Positions 63,640-64,000 of a stretch of DNA of 64,000 bases are shown here, one piece after another. Location: the NCBI RefSeq assembly GCF_004684245.1, contig NZ_CP038452.1:2156796-2220795 (forward strand). The letters run 5' to 3'. A program made the position numbers and the translations under genes. How positions within the stretch are numbered: the stretch's first letter is position 1; each line of letters opens with the position of its first letter. Below the pieces are notes generated by a model. The model was given only the letters and a program-made list of their open reading frames with translations. It was not told the DNA's origin and ran no database searches. The DNA comes from Thermus caldilimi. GTDB lineage: Bacteria; Deinococcota; Deinococci; Deinococcales; Thermaceae.

Positions 63640-63669
63640 AAACCCCGGGCGCCCATGTGCCCGGGGTTT
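63640..63669 (-). terminator. terminator of the tRNA-fMet gene
   Basis: Perfect 11-bp stem AAACCCCGGGC / GCCCGGGGTTT with an 8-nt loop, followed on the minus strand by TTTT. It lies 4 nt from the CCA end of the tRNA and before the phhB start. Confidence 0.88.
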
Positions 63670-63673
63670 CGTT

Positions 63674-63750
<77 letters not shown>

Positions 63751-63759
63751 TCGCCATCC

Positions 63760-64000
63760 TTAACTATAGCGGGAAGAAGGGGGTGTGTCAAGCACCTTGC
63801 CTGGGTTCAGGAGCCCCTCGGGGTCAAGGAGGTCCTTTAGTTTTCGCATCCATTCCAGAGCAGGCCCATGTTCTAAGGGTAGATACTTTTTCTTCCTCAG
63901 GCCCACCCCGTGCTCAGCGGTGCAGGTGCCTCCCAGCTCCAAGGCCCTTCGCACCAGGGCTTCGGCGTAGGCCTCCGCCTTGGGGTAGTCCTGGGGCAGG
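63760..64000 (-). CDS. FAD-linked oxidase C-terminus (GlcD/D-lactate dehydrogenase-like), partial
   Basis: Only the last 79 residues or so lie in the window; the 5' part runs off the end. The visible segment is ALELGGTCTAEHGVGLRKKKYLPLEHGPALEWMRKLKDLLDPEGLLNPGKVL. GGTxxxEHGxGxxK and DPxxLLNPGK are the hallmarks of the C-terminal domain of glycolate oxidase subunit GlcD and D-lactate dehydrogenases. The exact 2-hydroxyacid cannot be set. Its final codons contain the tRNA-fMet promoter. Confidence 0.9.
   Translation of the reverse strand, partial: LPQDYPKAEAYAEALVRRALELGGTCTAEHGVGLRKKKYLPLEHGPALEWMRKLKDLLDPEGLLNPGKVLDTPPSSRYS
63763..63791 (-). promoter_or_regulatory. tRNA-fMet promoter
   Basis: Minus-strand TTGACA (63791-63786), 17-bp spacer, TATAGT (63768-63763): a near-consensus promoter. 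Transcription should start near 63756, six nt before the tRNA. It overlaps the last ten codons of the GlcD-like gene. Confidence 0.9.

Overview
This window is a piece of a Thermus chromosome (Deinococcus-Thermus). The coding sequence is very GC-rich with strong G/C at third codon positions. Many proteins read as Thermus family members: RpoB at 1119 aa, RpoC at 1525 aa with NADFDGDQM at residues 737-745, RecA at 340 aa, and a CsoR with the Cys41/His66/His70 ligand set. Many genes have a -10-like box only 6-8 nt before the start codon, the leaderless layout known in this phylum. No CRISPR array or rRNA gene was seen. The assignment rests on recalled family features, not on a search.

Layout. 0-6.3 kb: LolA-like protein, MFS exporter and Crp-type regulator (+); then a methyltransferase, an R2lox-type ferritin-like oxidase and a secreted alpha/beta hydrolase (-), and a DUF4397 protein. 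6.3-8.3 kb: gene-poor stretch with a MazF-like toxin-antitoxin pair and a YbjQ protein. 8.3-20.3 kb: a copper island holding a laccase-like multicopper oxidase, a truncated copB remnant fused to a DUF3060-like remnant, DUF302, a Met-rich PepSY-like protein, two SHOCT membrane proteins, a CcdA-like protein split by an in-frame TGA, a TnpB-like gene, a frameshifted methyltransferase, CueP, a copper-type two-component system, and copZ-csoR-copA behind a recognisable CsoR-type promoter/operator.

20.4-24.2 kb: the SUF Fe-S cluster operon sufC-sufB-sufD plus a Rieske ferredoxin. 24.3-27.1 kb: a large P-loop/TPR-like protein broken by two one-base frameshifts in C/G runs, with a perfect inverted repeat over its start. 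27.1-32.2 kb: isocitrate lyase, CoA-disulfide reductase, a MacB-type ABC pair and NIPSNAP. 32.2-43.8 kb: alaS, a membrane protein, ruvX, mltG, an orphan sugar-type permease, an enolase-superfamily enzyme, a HAD phosphatase, an MFS transporter, ygfZ and cinA. 43.8-49.3 kb: thpR-recA-rny-mreB-fabZ-ylmH. 49.3-57.4 kb: rpoB-rpoC with its own promoter and a structured leader. 57.5-64 kb: an aldolase-like protein, a small protein, a Ser-less alpha/beta hydrolase homologue, a TPP riboswitch controlling thiB-thiP (no thiQ), mutM, a DCC protein, a thioesterase, phhB, the initiator tRNA and the 3' end of a GlcD-like oxidase.

How the parts work together. The copper island combines sensing (CsoR; a histidine kinase with a Met/His-rich periplasmic loop), export (CopA), chaperoning (CopZ, CueP) and oxidation (multicopper oxidase), but shows decay: one copB is deleted to about 31 codons and two other genes are interrupted. 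Three of the interruptions in the window (one in this island, two in the P-loop/TPR gene) are each cured by restoring one C to a C5 or C6 run, so sequencing error must be excluded before calling them pseudogenes. The most unusual items are the R2lox operon, the double-frameshifted P-loop/TPR gene with its start-site operator, the tandem 11-bp repeat ahead of the two-component operon, the structured rpoB leader and the copB/DUF3060 deletion scar.
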